Assembly (NCBI RefSeq): GCF_002797535.1
Contig: NZ_PGFD01000002.1
Span: 248,001-312,000, forward strand
From: Chryseobacterium geocarposphaerae
GTDB lineage: Bacteria; Bacteroidota; Bacteroidia; Flavobacteriales; Weeksellaceae
Reading direction: 5' to 3'
Length of the DNA stretch: 64,000 bases
Below, in pieces: positions 6,012 through 15,666 of the stretch. Within the stretch, counting starts at the first letter, position 1. Every line of letters begins with the position of its first letter. The position numbers and the translations under genes were made by a program. Under the pieces are notes generated by a model, which saw only the letters and a list, made by a program, of their open reading frames with translations, had not been told where the DNA came from and searched no databases.

Positions 6012-8999
6012 TTATTTCAATTTTTTCTTCACTGCAACCTCTTCATACACCTCAAGAATATCCCCTTGTTCAATATCATTATATCCTTTCAGGTTCAATC
6101 CACATTCGTATCCTTTGGTCACTTCTTTTACGTCATCTTTGAAACGTTTCAAACTTTCCAGCTCTCCGTCAAACTTCACGATACCATCTCTCAATAAACG
6201 AACTTTAGAATTTCTGGTAACTTTTCCTGTAAGAACCATACATCCTGCAATAGTTCCCACTTTAGAAATCTTGAATACCTCACGGATTTCAACATTACCG
6301 ATTACCTGCTCCTGAATTTCAGGAGAAAGCATTCCTTCCATCGCTTCTTTTACTTCATCGATCGCTTTATAGATTACAGAATATGTTCTGATTTCAATTT
6401 CTTCACGATCTGCAAGCTCTTTAGCATTTGCACCCGCTCTTACGTTAAATCCGATGATGATCGCATCTGATGCAGCAGCTAAGTTGATATCAGATTCCGT
6501 GATCTGTCCAACACCTGAGTGAAGGATATTCACGCTGATTTCTTCTGTTGAAAGTCTTTGCAACTGATCAGAAAGGGCTTCTACAGAACCATCCACGTCT
6601 CCTTTAAGGATAATATTCAATTCTTTAAATTCACCTAAAGCAATACGTCTACCCAATTCTTCAAGTGTAGTATGCTTCTTCGTTCTGATCGAAAGTTCTC
6701 TCTGAAGCTGTTCTCTCTTATTTGCGATTGCTTTACCTTCACTTTCATCAGCGTAAACACGGAATTTATCACCCGCTGTTGGAGCTCCGTCCAATCCTAA
6801 AATGGTTGCCGGAATAGAAGGACCTGCTTCCGCAAGATTTTTCCCTCTTTCATCAAGCAAAGCTTTTACCTTACCATGATTTTTTCCTGCCACAACATAA
6901 TCTCCTACTCTTAATGTTCCGGTTTGAACCAACATTGTTGCAACATACCCTCTTCCTTTATCCAATGAAGCTTCAATAACAACTCCGTTGGCAGCACGAT
7001 CCGGATTAGCTTTCAATTCTAGCATTTCAGCCTGAAGTAAAACTTTTTCCAGTAATATATCTACATTGTTACCGAATTTAGCAGAAATTTCCTGAGCCTG
7101 AACATTTCCTCCCCATTCTTCCACTAAGATATTCATCCCTGAAAGTTGCTGACGGATATTGTCCGGATTTGCATTAGGCTTATCAACTTTGTTGATTGCA
7201 ATAATCATCGGAACACCTGCAGCCTGTGCGTGAGAAATCGCTTCTTTAGTCTGAGGCATCACATCATCATCGGCAGCAATTACGATAATTGCAATATCTG
7301 TAACCTGTGCCCCTCTAGCTCTCATCGCCGTAAAGGCTTCGTGACCAGGAGTATCTAAGAATGTAATTCTTTGTCCGTTCTCCAGTTTCACATTGTACGC
7401 TCCGATGTGCTGAGTGATACCTCCGGATTCACCTGCAATCACGTTGGTTTTTCTGATGTAGTCAAGTAACGAAGTCTTACCGTGGTCAACGTGTCCCATT
7501 ACCGTAACAATAGGTGCTCTAGGCAATAAGCTTTCTTCAGTATCAACATCTTCCTCTGAGTCTGTATCTTCAAGATCCGCATCTGAGAATTCAATTTTAT
7601 ATCCAAATTCATCTGCTACCAATAATAAGGTATCAGCTTCAAGTCTCTGGTTCATGGTAACCATAACGCCTAAAGAGAAACAAGCAGAAATTACTTCTGT
7701 CGGAGAAACATTCATTAAGCTCGCCAATTCACCAACCGTGATGAATTCCGTAACTTTTAATGTTCTGTCTTGTGCATCAAGCTCTTGCTGACGCTCATCC
7801 TGTTCTCTACGGAAGTTTCTTTTATCTTTTCTGTGTTTAGCAGATTTAGATTTCCCTCCTTTATTGGTTAGCTTTTCAAGAGTTTCCTTGATTTGGTTTT
7901 TAACTTGTTCATCTGTCAATTCAACAGGCATAGTTCTTTGACCAGGTCTGTTGTTTTGCCCTCCTCTGTTAAATCCTCCTCTGTTTCCACCCTGTCCTCC
8001 TTGACCTTGCGGACGGTTTCCTTGATTATTGTTTCCAAAGCGGTTTCCACCCTGACCTCCCTGACCTTGTGGACGATTTCCCTGACCACCTTGCCCTTGA
8101 GGACGGTTTCCTTGATTATTATTCCCATGAGGGCGGTTTCCTTGACTTCCTCCCTGGTTGTTATTATTACCGCCTTGCTGATTGTTACCACCTTGCTGGT
8201 TATTATTATTCCCGCCAGGTTTCTCAATTCTTTTTCTTTTCTTTTTAGCTCCAGGACCTGTTTTTGGCGCAAATTGAGTTAAGTCGATTTTTTCACCAAC
8301 AATTTTAGGTCCGTCCAGTTTTTGGTAAACCGTTTCAATTTTTTGAGGCTCCTGATTTTCTTCTTCAGCTGCTTTCGGTTCTTCTTTCACCTCAACAACT
8401 TTTTTCGGAGCTTCTTTTACAACAGGCTTAGGAGTTTCCTTCACCTCTGCAACCGGTTTTTCTTCAACAGCTTTTTCTTCTACTTTTTTCTCCTCCACTT
8501 TTAGCTTATCTTTTTTTACCGGTCTGTTTCTAGATTCAATTTGTGATAAATCGATTTTATCTAAAACTTTAAACTCTTGTTTTTCAGGAGCAGCTTTTAC
8601 TTCCGGCTCTTCAACAACAGCTTCTTGTTTCTTTTCTTCCACTGTTGCTATAGGAGCAACCGGAGCTTCTTCCACTTCAGGTTTCGTAGGCTCTAGATCT
8701 ATTTTACCTAAAATTTTAGTTTCTGGTTTGTTAGCTTTAGCTCTTATTACTTCAGGGGTTTTCTTCTCTTCAATTTCCAGCTTCTCTTCCGGAACTTTAG
8801 TGATCACCACCTCATGGGAAGCCTTACGCTGTTCACCGTCTTTGGCAAACTCAGCCTCCAATGCAGAATATGCCGCTTCTTCCAATTGAGCGTTAGGATT
8901 GCTTTCAACTTCAATACCCTTTGATTGTAAAAACTCTACTAATCTGGACATCGAAATGTTGAATTCCTTAACCGCTTTATTTAATCTAATTTTTGGCAT
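6012..8999 (-). CDS. infB: Translation initiation factor IF-2
   Basis: This 995-residue GTPase places initiator tRNA on the 30S subunit and promotes subunit joining. It has an IF2_N-like start ([20 protein letters not shown]), then a long Lys/Glu/Pro/Val-rich region to about residue 250. A Gly/Asn/Gln-rich stretch with repeats of [11 protein letters not shown] follows (about 265-360). The G domain shows GHVDHGKT (about 500), DTPGH (about 548) and NKVDKPN (about 600), followed by the beta-barrel and C-terminal fMet-tRNA-binding domains. The low-complexity linker makes it about 100 residues longer than the E. coli protein. It is the last gene of a rimP-nusA-infB operon, 80 bp after nusA. Confidence 0.98.
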   Translation of the reverse strand: MPKIRLNKAVKEFNISMSRLVEFLQSKGIEVESNPNAQLEEAAYSALEAEFAKDGEQRKASHEVVITKVPEEKLEIEEKKTPEVIRAKANKPETKILGKIDLEPTKPEVEEAPVAPIATVEEKKQEAVVEEPEVKAAPEKQEFKVLDKIDLSQIESRNRPVKKDKLKVEEKKVEEKAVEEKPVAEVKETPKPVVKEAPKKVVEVKEEPKAAEEENQEPQKIETVYQKLDGPKIVGEKIDLTQFAPKTGPGAKKKRKRIEKPGGNNNNQQGGNNQQGGNNNNQGGSQGNRPHGNNNQGNRPQGQGGQGNRPQGQGGQGGNRFGNNNQGNRPQGQGGQGGNRGGFNRGGQNNRPGQRTMPVELTDEQVKNQIKETLEKLTNKGGKSKSAKHRKDKRNFRREQDERQQELDAQDRTLKVTEFITVGELASLMNVSPTEVISACFSLGVMVTMNQRLEADTLLLVADEFGYKIEFSDADLEDTDSEEDVDTEESLLPRAPIVTVMGHVDHGKTSLLDYIRKTNVIAGESGGITQHIGAYNVKLENGQRITFLDTPGHEAFTAMRARGAQVTDIAIIVIAADDDVMPQTKEAISHAQAAGVPMIIAINKVDKPNANPDNIRQQLSGMNILVEEWGGNVQAQEISAKFGNNVDILLEKVLLQAEMLELKANPDRAANGVVIEASLDKGRGYVATMLVQTGTLRVGDYVVAGKNHGKVKALLDERGKNLAEAGPSIPATILGLDGAPTAGDKFRVYADESEGKAIANKREQLQRELSIRTKKHTTLEELGRRIALGEFKELNIILKGDVDGSVEALSDQLQRLSTEEISVNILHSGVGQITESDINLAAASDAIIIGFNVRAGANAKELADREEIEIRTYSVIYKAIDEVKEAMEGMLSPEIQEQVIGNVEIREVFKISKVGTIAGCMVLTGKVTRNSKVRLLRDGIVKFDGELESLKRFKDDVKEVTKGYECGLNLKGYNDIEQGDILEVYEEVAVKKKLK

Positions 9000-9079
9000 T
9001 TATTATTTTTACTGTTTTTTTAATTCTTAAAATTAAAGTATTTCTTTTTTACTGTTTATTAAAATTTATTTACAAAATC

Positions 9080-10315
9080 TTAATCTTCGAATTCTTCTCT
9101 AAGAATACGCTTCACATCTTCAATTGTTTCTTCTTCAAGATCTACCATATTCAGAAGACTCTCAGTATCTTTATCCAACACCGATTTAGCAGTTGTAAGA
9201 CCTACTTTCTTAAATTCATCCAAAATCCACTGCTCGATATCGTCATTAAATTCTTTCAATTCAACATCGTCATCTTCACTAGACTCTCTGTATACATCGA
9301 TTTCGTATCCTGACAACCAAGAAGCCAGTCTGATATTCTGACCTTGTTTTCCAATTACTTTAGAAATCTCTTCAACAGGAGTATAAACTAATGCATAATT
9401 TGCCTCCTCATTGATGTCAATTTTATTGATGGTAACATTTCCTAAAGCTCTTTTCACCAAAATCTCAGGGTTTTTAGACCACTGGATTACATCGATGTTC
9501 TCATTTTTCAACTCTCTTACAACCCCATGAATTCTTGATCCTTTCACACCCACACATGCTCCTACCGGATCGATTCTGTCATCATAAGCATCCACTGCAA
9601 TTTTCGCCTTTTCTCCAGGAATTCTCACTACTTTTTTCAGCATAATGGTTCCGTCCTGGATTTCAGGAATTTCCAGCTCCAATAATTTCTCTAGGAATTT
9701 TGGTGCAGTTCTGGAAATAATAATCTGCGGTTTTGACCCTTTAAAATCTACTGTTTCTACAATAGCTCTGATATTTTCACCTTTTTTAAAGAAATCAGAA
9801 GGGATTTGATTTTCTTTAGGAAGGATAAACTCATTTCCTTCATCATCCAAAAGAATTACGTGCTTGTGACGGATGTGGTGAATCTCTCCTACCACAATCT
9901 CTCCAATCTTATCTCTGAATTGCTCATAAAGCATTGCATTGTTGTGCTCCTGAAGTTTTGTTGCCAAAATCTGCTTTAGGGTAAGAATATTTCTTCTTCC
10001 CAACTGTGCTACAGGAATTTCCATCGTAAAATCTTCACCTACTTCAAAAGTAGGGTCAATTTTCTTTGCCTCAGAGATCTCGATTTCAAGATCATCATCT
10101 TCAGACATTTCGTCTTCAACAATTGTTTTGTTCAAAAATATCTGAAAATCTCCTTTATCAGGGTTTACAATCACATCAAAATGATCATCAGAATCATATC
10201 TTTTTCTCAAAAGAGTCTTAAGAGAATCTTCAATAATTGCCATCAGATCGATCTTACTGATCCCTTTTTCGTCTTTAAAATCACCAAAGGATTCAATCAA
10301 CGCTATATTATCCAT
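9080..10315 (-). CDS. nusA: Transcription termination/antitermination factor NusA
   Basis: This 411-residue RNA polymerase-associated factor modulates pausing, termination and antitermination. The N-terminal polymerase-binding domain (about 1-130) is followed by an S1 domain beginning near GEIVVGEIHHI. Two KH domains follow, marked by DPVGACVGVKGSRI and EEISKVIGKQGQNIRLA. The end is acidic (VDLEEETIEDVKRILREEFED), with one helix-hairpin-helix-like segment and not the two acidic repeats of E. coli, as is usual for shorter NusA proteins. It sits 17 bp after rimP and before infB, the widely conserved order. Confidence 0.97.
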   Translation of the reverse strand: MDNIALIESFGDFKDEKGISKIDLMAIIEDSLKTLLRKRYDSDDHFDVIVNPDKGDFQIFLNKTIVEDEMSEDDDLEIEISEAKKIDPTFEVGEDFTMEIPVAQLGRRNILTLKQILATKLQEHNNAMLYEQFRDKIGEIVVGEIHHIRHKHVILLDDEGNEFILPKENQIPSDFFKKGENIRAIVETVDFKGSKPQIIISRTAPKFLEKLLELEIPEIQDGTIMLKKVVRIPGEKAKIAVDAYDDRIDPVGACVGVKGSRIHGVVRELKNENIDVIQWSKNPEILVKRALGNVTINKIDINEEANYALVYTPVEEISKVIGKQGQNIRLASWLSGYEIDVYRESSEDDDVELKEFNDDIEQWILDEFKKVGLTTAKSVLDKDTESLLNMVDLEEETIEDVKRILREEFED

Positions 10316-10332
10316 TTATCTTTTTTTCTTAT

Positions 10333-10800
10333 TTAAAATTTAATTACTACTAAAGCTTTTTTAATCTCAGAGTAAGGAATTTCTTTTTCCTCCTCTACAT
10401 CTACCTTTCCTTTACCAATATCTTTCGGTTTACGGTAACGCAACACCAAAGTGATTTTTTCTTCATCTACTTTTGCCAGCTCACCTTCAATTTTAGAAGA
10501 GTCATTTAATAATACTTCAATCTCTCTTCCGATATTTTTTGTGAATTGTCGTGGTGTCACCAACGGCTCGCTCAAACCAGCAGACATTACCTGCAAGCTA
10601 AAGTCGTGTTCCTCACGATCCATATTAAATTCTATGGCGCGGCTTGCATCCAGGCAATCCTGAAGAGAAACTCCATTATCCCCATCTAAAATCACCGTAA
10701 TATCATCTCCTGCAGAAATTTTTAAATCTATCAGAAACAAATCCTTTCTGGTTTCAAGGAAATTGTTTAATAATTCTTCAATTCTTTTTCTAAACTCCAT
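10333..10800 (-). CDS. rimP: Ribosome maturation factor RimP
   Basis: This 155-residue protein assists 30S subunit maturation. Characteristic parts are FLIDLKISAGDDITVILDGDNGVSLQDCLDASRAIE, DFSLQVMSAGLSEPL and RQFTKNIGREIEVLL. I chose the ATG at 10800, giving MEFRKRIEELL. A longer in-frame extension to 10890 would begin upstream of the predicted transcription start and cross the hairpin at 10822-10848, so it is unlikely. It leads the rimP-nusA-infB operon. Confidence 0.93.
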   Translation of the reverse strand: MEFRKRIEELLNNFLETRKDLFLIDLKISAGDDITVILDGDNGVSLQDCLDASRAIEFNMDREEHDFSLQVMSAGLSEPLVTPRQFTKNIGREIEVLLNDSSKIEGELAKVDEEKITLVLRYRKPKDIGKGKVDVEEEKEIPYSEIKKALVVIKF

Positions 10801-10821
10801 AACATTTTTATGATTTACTGT

Positions 10822-10848
10822 ACGAAAAAAGGCTTTCGTTAGAAGCCT
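10822..10848 (-). terminator. Terminator-like hairpin in the rimP leader (possible attenuator)
   Basis: On the minus strand AAGGCTT, a 7-base loop, AAGCCTT and a run of T residues lie between the predicted transcription start (about 10870) and the rimP ATG at 10800. The stem is short (7 bp) but has the form of an intrinsic terminator placed inside the leader. Confidence 0.5.
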
Positions 10849-10876
10849 TCCCATTGTTTTTTCCGTAAATCTTCTG

Positions 10877-10908
10877 CAAATATAAGACATTTTTACTAAA
10901 AATACAAA
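10877..10908 (-). promoter_or_regulatory. Promoter of the rimP-nusA-infB operon
   Basis: On the minus strand TTTG (10905-10908) is followed after exactly 20 bases by TATATTTG (10877-10884). Both boxes match the Bacteroidota -33/-7 consensus (TTTG and TAnnTTTG). This puts the start of transcription near 10870, giving a leader of about 70 nt. Confidence 0.7.
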
Positions 10909-10995
10909 TTAGTCTAGTAATCAGATGGATAAGTTTTCTCACTAACGAACCAAAAAGCAAATCGTAATTATCGGAAACTGTGAAAGTATTTTTAG

Positions 10996-11003
10996 TATTT
11001 TTG
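10996..11003 (+). promoter_or_regulatory. Candidate -7 box (TATTTTTG) upstream of ugd
   Basis: The octamer fits TAnnTTTG and lies 25 bp before the TTG start of the UDP-glucose dehydrogenase gene, the first gene of the polysaccharide cluster. No matching -33 TTTG was seen at the usual spacing. Confidence 0.4.
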
Positions 11004-11028
11004 TCCTGAATTATTAAAAACATATACT

Positions 11029-12342
11029 TTGAATATTACAATAGTAGGAACAGGATATGTAGGTCTGGTAACAGGAACTACACTTGCAGAATTGGGAAAT
11101 TCGGTTTACTGTGTTGATATTGATGAAAAAAAAGTGGAGGGAATGAAAAACGGTATCGTTCCCATCTATGAACCGAACCTTGAGGAAATGTTCCTTAGAA
11201 ATATACAGGCAGAACGTCTGTTTTTCACGACCGATTTAAAAGAGGCTTTAGATAAAAGTGAAGTCATTTATCTTGCTTTACCTACTCCTCCCGGCGGAGA
11301 CGGCTCTGCAGACCTGTCTTACGTATTACAGGTTGCCAATTCTATCGGCGAGATGATGACCGAATACAAAGTAATTGTAAATAAAAGTACGGTTCCTGTA
11401 GGAACTGCAGATAGAGTAAGAAATGTTATTGCCTCAAAAACCAATCTTCCTTTTGATGTTGTTTCTAATCCTGAATTTTTACGTGAAGGCTTTGCTGTTG
11501 AAGATTCGATGAATCCTGCCAGAGTAGTCGTGGGATCCAGCTCGGAAAAGGCTAAAGAAATCATGGCAAAAATTTACCAGCCCTTTACCAACACCGGAAT
11601 TCCAATTATATTCATGGATGAAAAATCATCTGAACTTACAAAATACGCAGCGAATTCATTTTTAGCAGTAAAAATTACTTTTATGAATGAAATTGCTAAT
11701 TATTGTGAAAAAGTAGGTGCCGATGTTGATAAAGTTCGTCTCGGAATGGGAAGTGATGACAGAATTGGGCACAGATTCCTATTCCCTGGAATCGGATACG
11801 GAGGCAGCTGTTTTCCGAAAGATGTAAAAGCATTAATTAAATCCGGAAAGGAAGAGGATTTTAACTTTCAGATTCTTGAAGCGACAGAAAATGTTAACAT
11901 TTCACAGAAAGTAATTTTAGTTTCCGAGATCGAAAAATATTTTGGCGGAAATATTGAGGGCAAAACCATTGCTTTATGGGGTCTTGCTTTTAAAGCGAAT
12001 ACAGATGACATCAGAGAAGCTTCTTCGTTAGACAATATTGAATTATTACTAAAAAAGGGGGCAAAAATTGTTGCCTACGATTCTATCGCTGAAAAAAATG
12101 TACAGAAAGTACTGGGCAATAAAATTGAATATGCAAAAACCATGTACGAAGCGCTTGAAAATGCAGATGCATTATTCATTGCGACAGAATGGCCGGAGTT
12201 TAAAAACCCCAATTTTAAACTGATGGGTGAGAAAATGAAAAATAAGATTATTTTCGACGGAAGAAATATGTATCCATTGGAGGTTCCTGCACAGAATGGA
12301 TTTTATTATAAAAGTATAGGAAGAAAAACGATAAAACCTTAG
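11029..12342 (+). CDS. ugd: UDP-glucose 6-dehydrogenase
   Basis: This 437-residue enzyme oxidises UDP-glucose (or a related UDP-sugar) to the uronic acid using two NAD+. It has the N-terminal Rossmann motif GTGYVGLVTG, then LPTPPGGDGSADLSYV, NKSTVPVGTADRV and SNPEFLREGFAVED. The active-site cysteine lies in GYGGSCFPKDVKAL (about Cys260), and the C-terminal UDP-binding domain shows LAFKANTDDIREA. The start is TTG, because the conserved N-terminus MNITIVGTGYVG begins exactly there and no ATG fits. It opens the surface-polysaccharide cluster and should supply uronic acid. A UDP-ManNAc dehydrogenase-type specificity cannot be excluded. Confidence 0.93.
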   Translation: MNITIVGTGYVGLVTGTTLAELGNSVYCVDIDEKKVEGMKNGIVPIYEPNLEEMFLRNIQAERLFFTTDLKEALDKSEVIYLALPTPPGGDGSADLSYVLQVANSIGEMMTEYKVIVNKSTVPVGTADRVRNVIASKTNLPFDVVSNPEFLREGFAVEDSMNPARVVVGSSSEKAKEIMAKIYQPFTNTGIPIIFMDEKSSELTKYAANSFLAVKITFMNEIANYCEKVGADVDKVRLGMGSDDRIGHRFLFPGIGYGGSCFPKDVKALIKSGKEEDFNFQILEATENVNISQKVILVSEIEKYFGGNIEGKTIALWGLAFKANTDDIREASSLDNIELLLKKGAKIVAYDSIAEKNVQKVLGNKIEYAKTMYEALENADALFIATEWPEFKNPNFKLMGEKMKNKIIFDGRNMYPLEVPAQNGFYYKSIGRKTIKP

Positions 12343-12383
12343 TCGTTAATCTTACAGCAACTTTAACCAATAAACCAACACAA

Positions 12384-13304
12384 ATGAATCCTAAAATAGC
12401 AGTTCTTGTTCCCTGCTACAATGAAGCTTTAACCATTGAAAAAGTGGTTAAGGACTTTCAGCATTATATTCCGGAAGCCGAAATATTTGTTTACGACAAC
12501 AATTCAAAGGACGCCACTGTAGAAATTGCTACAAAAGCAGGTGCTATTGTTGGAAATGAGAAAAAACAAGGAAAGGCAAATGTTGTTTTCAGAATGTTCA
12601 GGGAAATTGATGCCGATCTTTATATTATGATAGATGGTGATGATACCTATCCTGTGGAATGCATTCGTGATATGGTCAATCAGTTTATTGAAAACAAATG
12701 CGACATGCTTGTCGGAGACCGGCTTTCCAACAAGAGTTATAAAAAAGAAAACAAAAGAGCTTTTCATAACTTCGGAAATAATTTAGTGCGAAACCTCATC
12801 AACATTTTCTTCGGTTCCGAATTGAGGGATATTCTTTCCGGTTACAGGATTTTCTCAAGAAAATTTGTCAAAAATTACGCAAGTTCCATTAAAGGATTTG
12901 AGCTGGAAACCGATCTTTCCATCTATGCCCTACATTATGGACTTACCATTGAAGAGTATTCCATCAATTATCGTGACAGACCAGAAGGAAGTGTTTCAAA
13001 GCTGAATACATTTACTGACGGGTTTAAAGTCATCAAGCTTTTTTTCAATCTTGTAAGACTTTATAAACCACTTTTATTTTTTGGAATGGTTTCTATTATT
13101 CTTTTTGTTTTAGGAATTCTTTTTATGATTATTCCGATCAGGGAGTATTTTGAATATCAATATGTTTATAAGGTTCCTACGTTAATTTTTTCAATCATGC
13201 TTATTATCGTTTCCATACTTTCTCTTGCCACCGGGCTGATTTTGGATAACATCAGTATTATTGATAAAAAGAATTTCAAAGTGCGGTATAATAACACCAA
13301 CTAA
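12384..13304 (+). CDS. Family 2 glycosyltransferase with C-terminal membrane segments
   Basis: This 306-residue protein begins with a GT-A fold: IAVLVPCYNEALTIEKVV and the metal-binding DGDDTYP near residue 84. Two C-terminal transmembrane segments (about 226-250 and 262-285) follow. Such enzymes usually transfer a sugar from a nucleotide donor to polyprenyl phosphate or act at the membrane on a lipid-linked glycan. The distinctive ELRDILSGYRIFSRKFVK is typical of the dolichyl-phosphate-mannose-synthase-like group. It lies 1 bp before the next gene, which encodes a multi-membrane protein, so the two may work as a lipid-sugar donor and membrane transferase pair. The sugar specificity is unknown. 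Confidence 0.85.
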   Translation: MNPKIAVLVPCYNEALTIEKVVKDFQHYIPEAEIFVYDNNSKDATVEIATKAGAIVGNEKKQGKANVVFRMFREIDADLYIMIDGDDTYPVECIRDMVNQFIENKCDMLVGDRLSNKSYKKENKRAFHNFGNNLVRNLINIFFGSELRDILSGYRIFSRKFVKNYASSIKGFELETDLSIYALHYGLTIEEYSINYRDRPEGSVSKLNTFTDGFKVIKLFFNLVRLYKPLLFFGMVSIILFVLGILFMIIPIREYFEYQYVYKVPTLIFSIMLIIVSILSLATGLILDNISIIDKKNFKVRYNNTN

Positions 13305-13305
13305 C

Positions 13306-14568
13306 ATGAAAAAGGCGTTCTGGTTTTCATTTTTCACAATGCTTTTCTTTTTGAACACTCAGTTCAATACATTTCACCTGATTCCTGAAGAAAAATTTGA
13401 GTATAGTAAACTTGAAGAATCAGAGACTCTTGTGATTGGAAAAATCATGAATTCCGAACACGGAAAGATCATGGATGATGGAGGATTTACCGGAACCTAT
13501 TATTTCAAAGGCAGCGGAAACGGAAGATCAGTCGTTGGAAAACAGGTTTATGAAAAGTATATCAGAAACGAAATTCCTGAGAAAACGGCTTATGATCCGT
13601 ATAAAACACAAATTGGAGGCCAGGCAATTCTGTACAGCTTATTTGATAGAGCTTTCGGACTTGATAATGCTTTAAATCTTGATCTTTTCAGAATATTTAA
13701 TTCTCTTTCATTGAGTATTTTACTCACTCTATTTCTTTATTGGATCAGTCAAAAATTTAATTTTAGAGTCTCAGTTATTACATTTTTACTTCTTTTGCCT
13801 AATTACTGGCTGTTTTTATATGGAAAAAGCAGCTGGTGGTGCAACTGGGTATATTTTCTTCCTTTTGTATATAGCTTACTGTTTTTCGAAAAGAATAAAA
13901 ATCCGAGCTTTAAAAAATATATTTTCTCTCTTTCATTCCTTTTCTTTTTAAAATTTTGGTTTACCGGATTCGAATTCATTACCGTTTTTTTGATCAACTC
14001 TTCAATCCCATATATTTATTACCATTTTGAAAACAAAATTTCATTTTACTGGAATTTCATTTGGAGACATTTTATCATTTTAACGATTCCATTACTGCTT
14101 AACATCAGCTTTTTACTCTACCAGTTTTATCTTCTTACCGGAAGTGTTCAAGACGGAATTTATCATCTTAAAAATGCTTTTACCAGGAGATCTAGCAGTG
14201 AATATTTTTACGAACCCAACCAGCATCATTTAATTTTGCTAAAGAAATTTCACTTAGATATTATTACGCGCTATTTAGGCAACTCTTTCGTTAACGAAGA
14301 TTTTACACTTATAAAAATACCTTTTGCTGTGATTCTATTGACAGGAATTATATGTTCAGTTTATTTATCCCTGAAAAGAATTGACAGAAAACTGGTTTTT
14401 ACGACATGGTTTTCTATTTTAGCACCTTTCAGTTGGTTTATTTTATTTCAACAGCATGCACATATTCATAAACATATAGATTTTTTTATTTGGTATTGCC
14501 CTTTTCTTATTTTGGTAATACTTTTAATATCTTTGACAGTAAATTCCTTTTTGAAAACATCAAAATGA
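13306..14568 (+). CDS. Multi-spanning membrane protein, possible GT-C type glycosyltransferase
   Basis: This protein of about 420 residues has an N-terminal hydrophobic segment, an extracytoplasmic loop (about 30-130, with DPYKTQIGGQAILYSLFDRA) and then about eight hydrophobic helices rich in Phe, Trp and Tyr. Long extracytoplasmic loops after the first helix are usual in GT-C enzymes and in O-antigen-related membrane proteins, but no defining motif was recognised. I chose the ATG at 13306, one base after the upstream stop. It overlaps the following rfbB by 4 bp (ATGA), so translation is likely coupled. The function is inferred from topology and context. Confidence 0.7.
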   Translation: MKKAFWFSFFTMLFFLNTQFNTFHLIPEEKFEYSKLEESETLVIGKIMNSEHGKIMDDGGFTGTYYFKGSGNGRSVVGKQVYEKYIRNEIPEKTAYDPYKTQIGGQAILYSLFDRAFGLDNALNLDLFRIFNSLSLSILLTLFLYWISQKFNFRVSVITFLLLLPNYWLFLYGKSSWWCNWVYFLPFVYSLLFFEKNKNPSFKKYIFSLSFLFFLKFWFTGFEFITVFLINSSIPYIYYHFENKISFYWNFIWRHFIILTIPLLLNISFLLYQFYLLTGSVQDGIYHLKNAFTRRSSSEYFYEPNQHHLILLKKFHLDIITRYLGNSFVNEDFTLIKIPFAVILLTGIICSVYLSLKRIDRKLVFTTWFSILAPFSWFILFQQHAHIHKHIDFFIWYCPFLILVILLISLTVNSFLKTSK

Positions 14569-15644
14569 AAAATATTATTATTACCGGCGGAGCCGGATTC
14601 ATTGGCTCTCACGTTGTAAGAGAATTTGTAAAGAATAATCCTGAGACAACGATTATTAACCTTGATGCTCTTACCTATGCGGGAAACCTTGAAAATCTGA
14701 AAGATATTGAGAACGAGCCCAACTATGTTTTCGAAAAAGCAGATATTACAAAACCAGAAGAATTAAGAGCGATCTTTGAAAAATACAATCCTGATGCGGT
14801 GGTTCATTTAGCTGCCGAAAGCCATGTAGACAGAAGCATCACAGATCCAATGGCATTTATTAATACCAATGTAAACGGAACAGCAAATCTGCTGAATCTT
14901 TGTAAAGAATTCTGGACATTGAATCCCGAGCACACTCACGGAAGATTTCCTGATGAAAAAAGAACGAACCTTTTTTATCATGTTTCAACAGATGAAGTAT
15001 ATGGAAGTTTAGGAGAAACAGGGTTTTTCTTAGAAACTACACCTTACGATCCACAATCTCCTTATTCTGCATCCAAGGCTGCTTCAGATCATTTGGTAAG
15101 AGCCTATGGAAACACATATGGAATGCCGTTTATCGTTTCCAACTGTTCCAATAATTACGGACCAAATCATTTCCCTGAAAAATTAATTCCTCTCTGTATT
15201 TCAAATATTATTAATGAAAAGCCGCTTCCAATATACGGAGACGGAAAATATACAAGAGACTGGTTATTTGTCATCGATCACGCCAAAGCAATCCATCAGA
15301 TTTTTAATGAAGCTAAAACCGGGGAAACTTACAATATCGGAGGATTCAACGAATGGCAGAATATTGACTTGGTGAAAGAACTCATTAAGCAGATGGATGA
15401 AAAACTAGGTAAACCGGTTGGTTATTCTGAAAAGTTAATTACTTATGTAAAAGACAGACCCGGACATGATAAACGCTATGCCATCGATGCTACCAAACTG
15501 AATAAAGATTTAGGTTGGAAACCGTCTGTAACTTTCGAAGAAGGATTAGGAAAAACGATCGACTGGTTCCTAGAAAACCAGGAATGGCTGGAGAATGTAA
15601 CGAGCGGAGATTATCAAAACTATTACGAAAAACAATATAATTAA
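14565..15644 (+). CDS. rfbB: dTDP-glucose 4,6-dehydratase
   Basis: This 359-residue SDR enzyme converts dTDP-glucose to dTDP-4-keto-6-deoxyglucose. It shows the NAD motif GGAGFIGSHV (8-17), LDALTYAGN, HLAAESHVDRSI, the catalytic STDEVYGSLG region and YSASKAASD (Tyr about 167). NNYGPNHFPEKLIPL, GDGKYTRDWLFV and DRPGHDKRYAID follow. The ATG at 14565 overlaps the end of the upstream gene by 4 bp. It pairs with rfbA 22 bp downstream. No rfbC or rfbD is in the window, so the final dTDP-sugar depends on genes elsewhere. Confidence 0.97.
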   Translation: MKNIIITGGAGFIGSHVVREFVKNNPETTIINLDALTYAGNLENLKDIENEPNYVFEKADITKPEELRAIFEKYNPDAVVHLAAESHVDRSITDPMAFINTNVNGTANLLNLCKEFWTLNPEHTHGRFPDEKRTNLFYHVSTDEVYGSLGETGFFLETTPYDPQSPYSASKAASDHLVRAYGNTYGMPFIVSNCSNNYGPNHFPEKLIPLCISNIINEKPLPIYGDGKYTRDWLFVIDHAKAIHQIFNEAKTGETYNIGGFNEWQNIDLVKELIKQMDEKLGKPVGYSEKLITYVKDRPGHDKRYAIDATKLNKDLGWKPSVTFEEGLGKTIDWFLENQEWLENVTSGDYQNYYEKQYN

Positions 15645-15666
15645 TTCAAAATCACAAAAAGATTAG

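Noticed and set aside
7960..8200. Regularly repeated short motifs in the infB linker that could look like a CRISPR or tandem repeat array
   Set aside because: The repeats encode [11 protein letters not shown] units in frame with IF-2, with no spacers or cas genes.
7916..8272. Long open frames on both strands over the IF-2 linker
   Set aside because: They are shadows of the low-complexity Gly/Asn/Gln-rich coding sequence of infB; the repeats of the linker keep other frames open.
10801..10890. N-terminal extension of RimP to 10890
   Set aside because: It would begin upstream of the predicted transcription start and run through a terminator-like hairpin, and RimP proteins normally start near MEFRKR.
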